From positions 1 through 5,505 of the forward strand of contig SLFH01000083.1 of NCBI GenBank assembly GCA_007124345.1: a DNA stretch of 5,505 nucleotides, read 5' to 3'. This document shows, in pieces, positions 5,489 through 5,505 of the stretch. The DNA comes from Phycisphaerales bacterium. GTDB lineage: Bacteria; Planctomycetota; Phycisphaerae; Phycisphaerales; UBA1924. Position 1 is the stretch's first letter. Each line of letters starts with the position of its first letter. The notes under the pieces were generated by a model. It was not told where the DNA came from. It saw only the letters and a list, made by a program, of their open reading frames with translations, and did not search any database. A program made the translations under genes and the position numbers.

Positions 5489-5505
5489 GAAAAGAACCCC
5501 AGCAA

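Overview
The window is one strand of a high-GC (by eye about two thirds G+C) Gram-negative-type genome. It holds most of a type II secretion system (T2SS) operon. All genes lie on the minus strand and are transcribed from right to left: gspF (4301-5488), gspG (3686-4192), gspH (3009-3644), gspI (2467-3012), gspJ (1787-2470) and gspK (1790 down to the left edge, 3' end not included). The order F-G-H-I-J-K is the classical T2SS order. Each of the five pseudopilin-like proteins starts with a basic leader, a prepilin-peptidase site and a hydrophobic helix. Together they would form the inner-membrane assembly platform (GspF), the major pseudopilin shaft (GspG) and the pseudopilus tip (H, I, J, K). 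The ATPase GspE, secretin GspD, GspL/M and prepilin peptidase are not in the window.

The proteins look like those of Planctomycetota, perhaps Phycisphaerae. The reasons are the acidic, divergent pseudopilins, a large GspK with clear helix-hairpin-helix segments, and a dispersed palindromic repeat of a style I associate from memory with planctomycete genomes. This assignment is an inference and was not checked.

Layout from upstream to downstream on the minus strand: gspF begins 17 bp inside the right edge. A 108-bp gap (4193-4300) follows it, with a possible promoter or hairpin. Then come gspG, a 41-bp gap, and gspH. The gene pairs gspH/gspI, gspI/gspJ and gspJ/gspK each overlap by four bases (ATGA), which suggests translational coupling. 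No gene-free stretch exceeds 108 bp.

The outstanding feature is at the 5' end of gspK. The start codon at 1790 is well supported: it has a GGAGG ribosome site and an ATGA overlap. It is nevertheless separated from the prepilin motif RRG|V at 1439 by 117 codons. About 82 of those codons (1464-1709) are two inverted copies of a composite palindromic repeat, read straight through without a stop. This looks like an in-frame insertion of a dispersed repeat into the part of GspK that prepilin peptidase would remove. It resembles the way Rickettsia palindromic elements sit inside coding genes.
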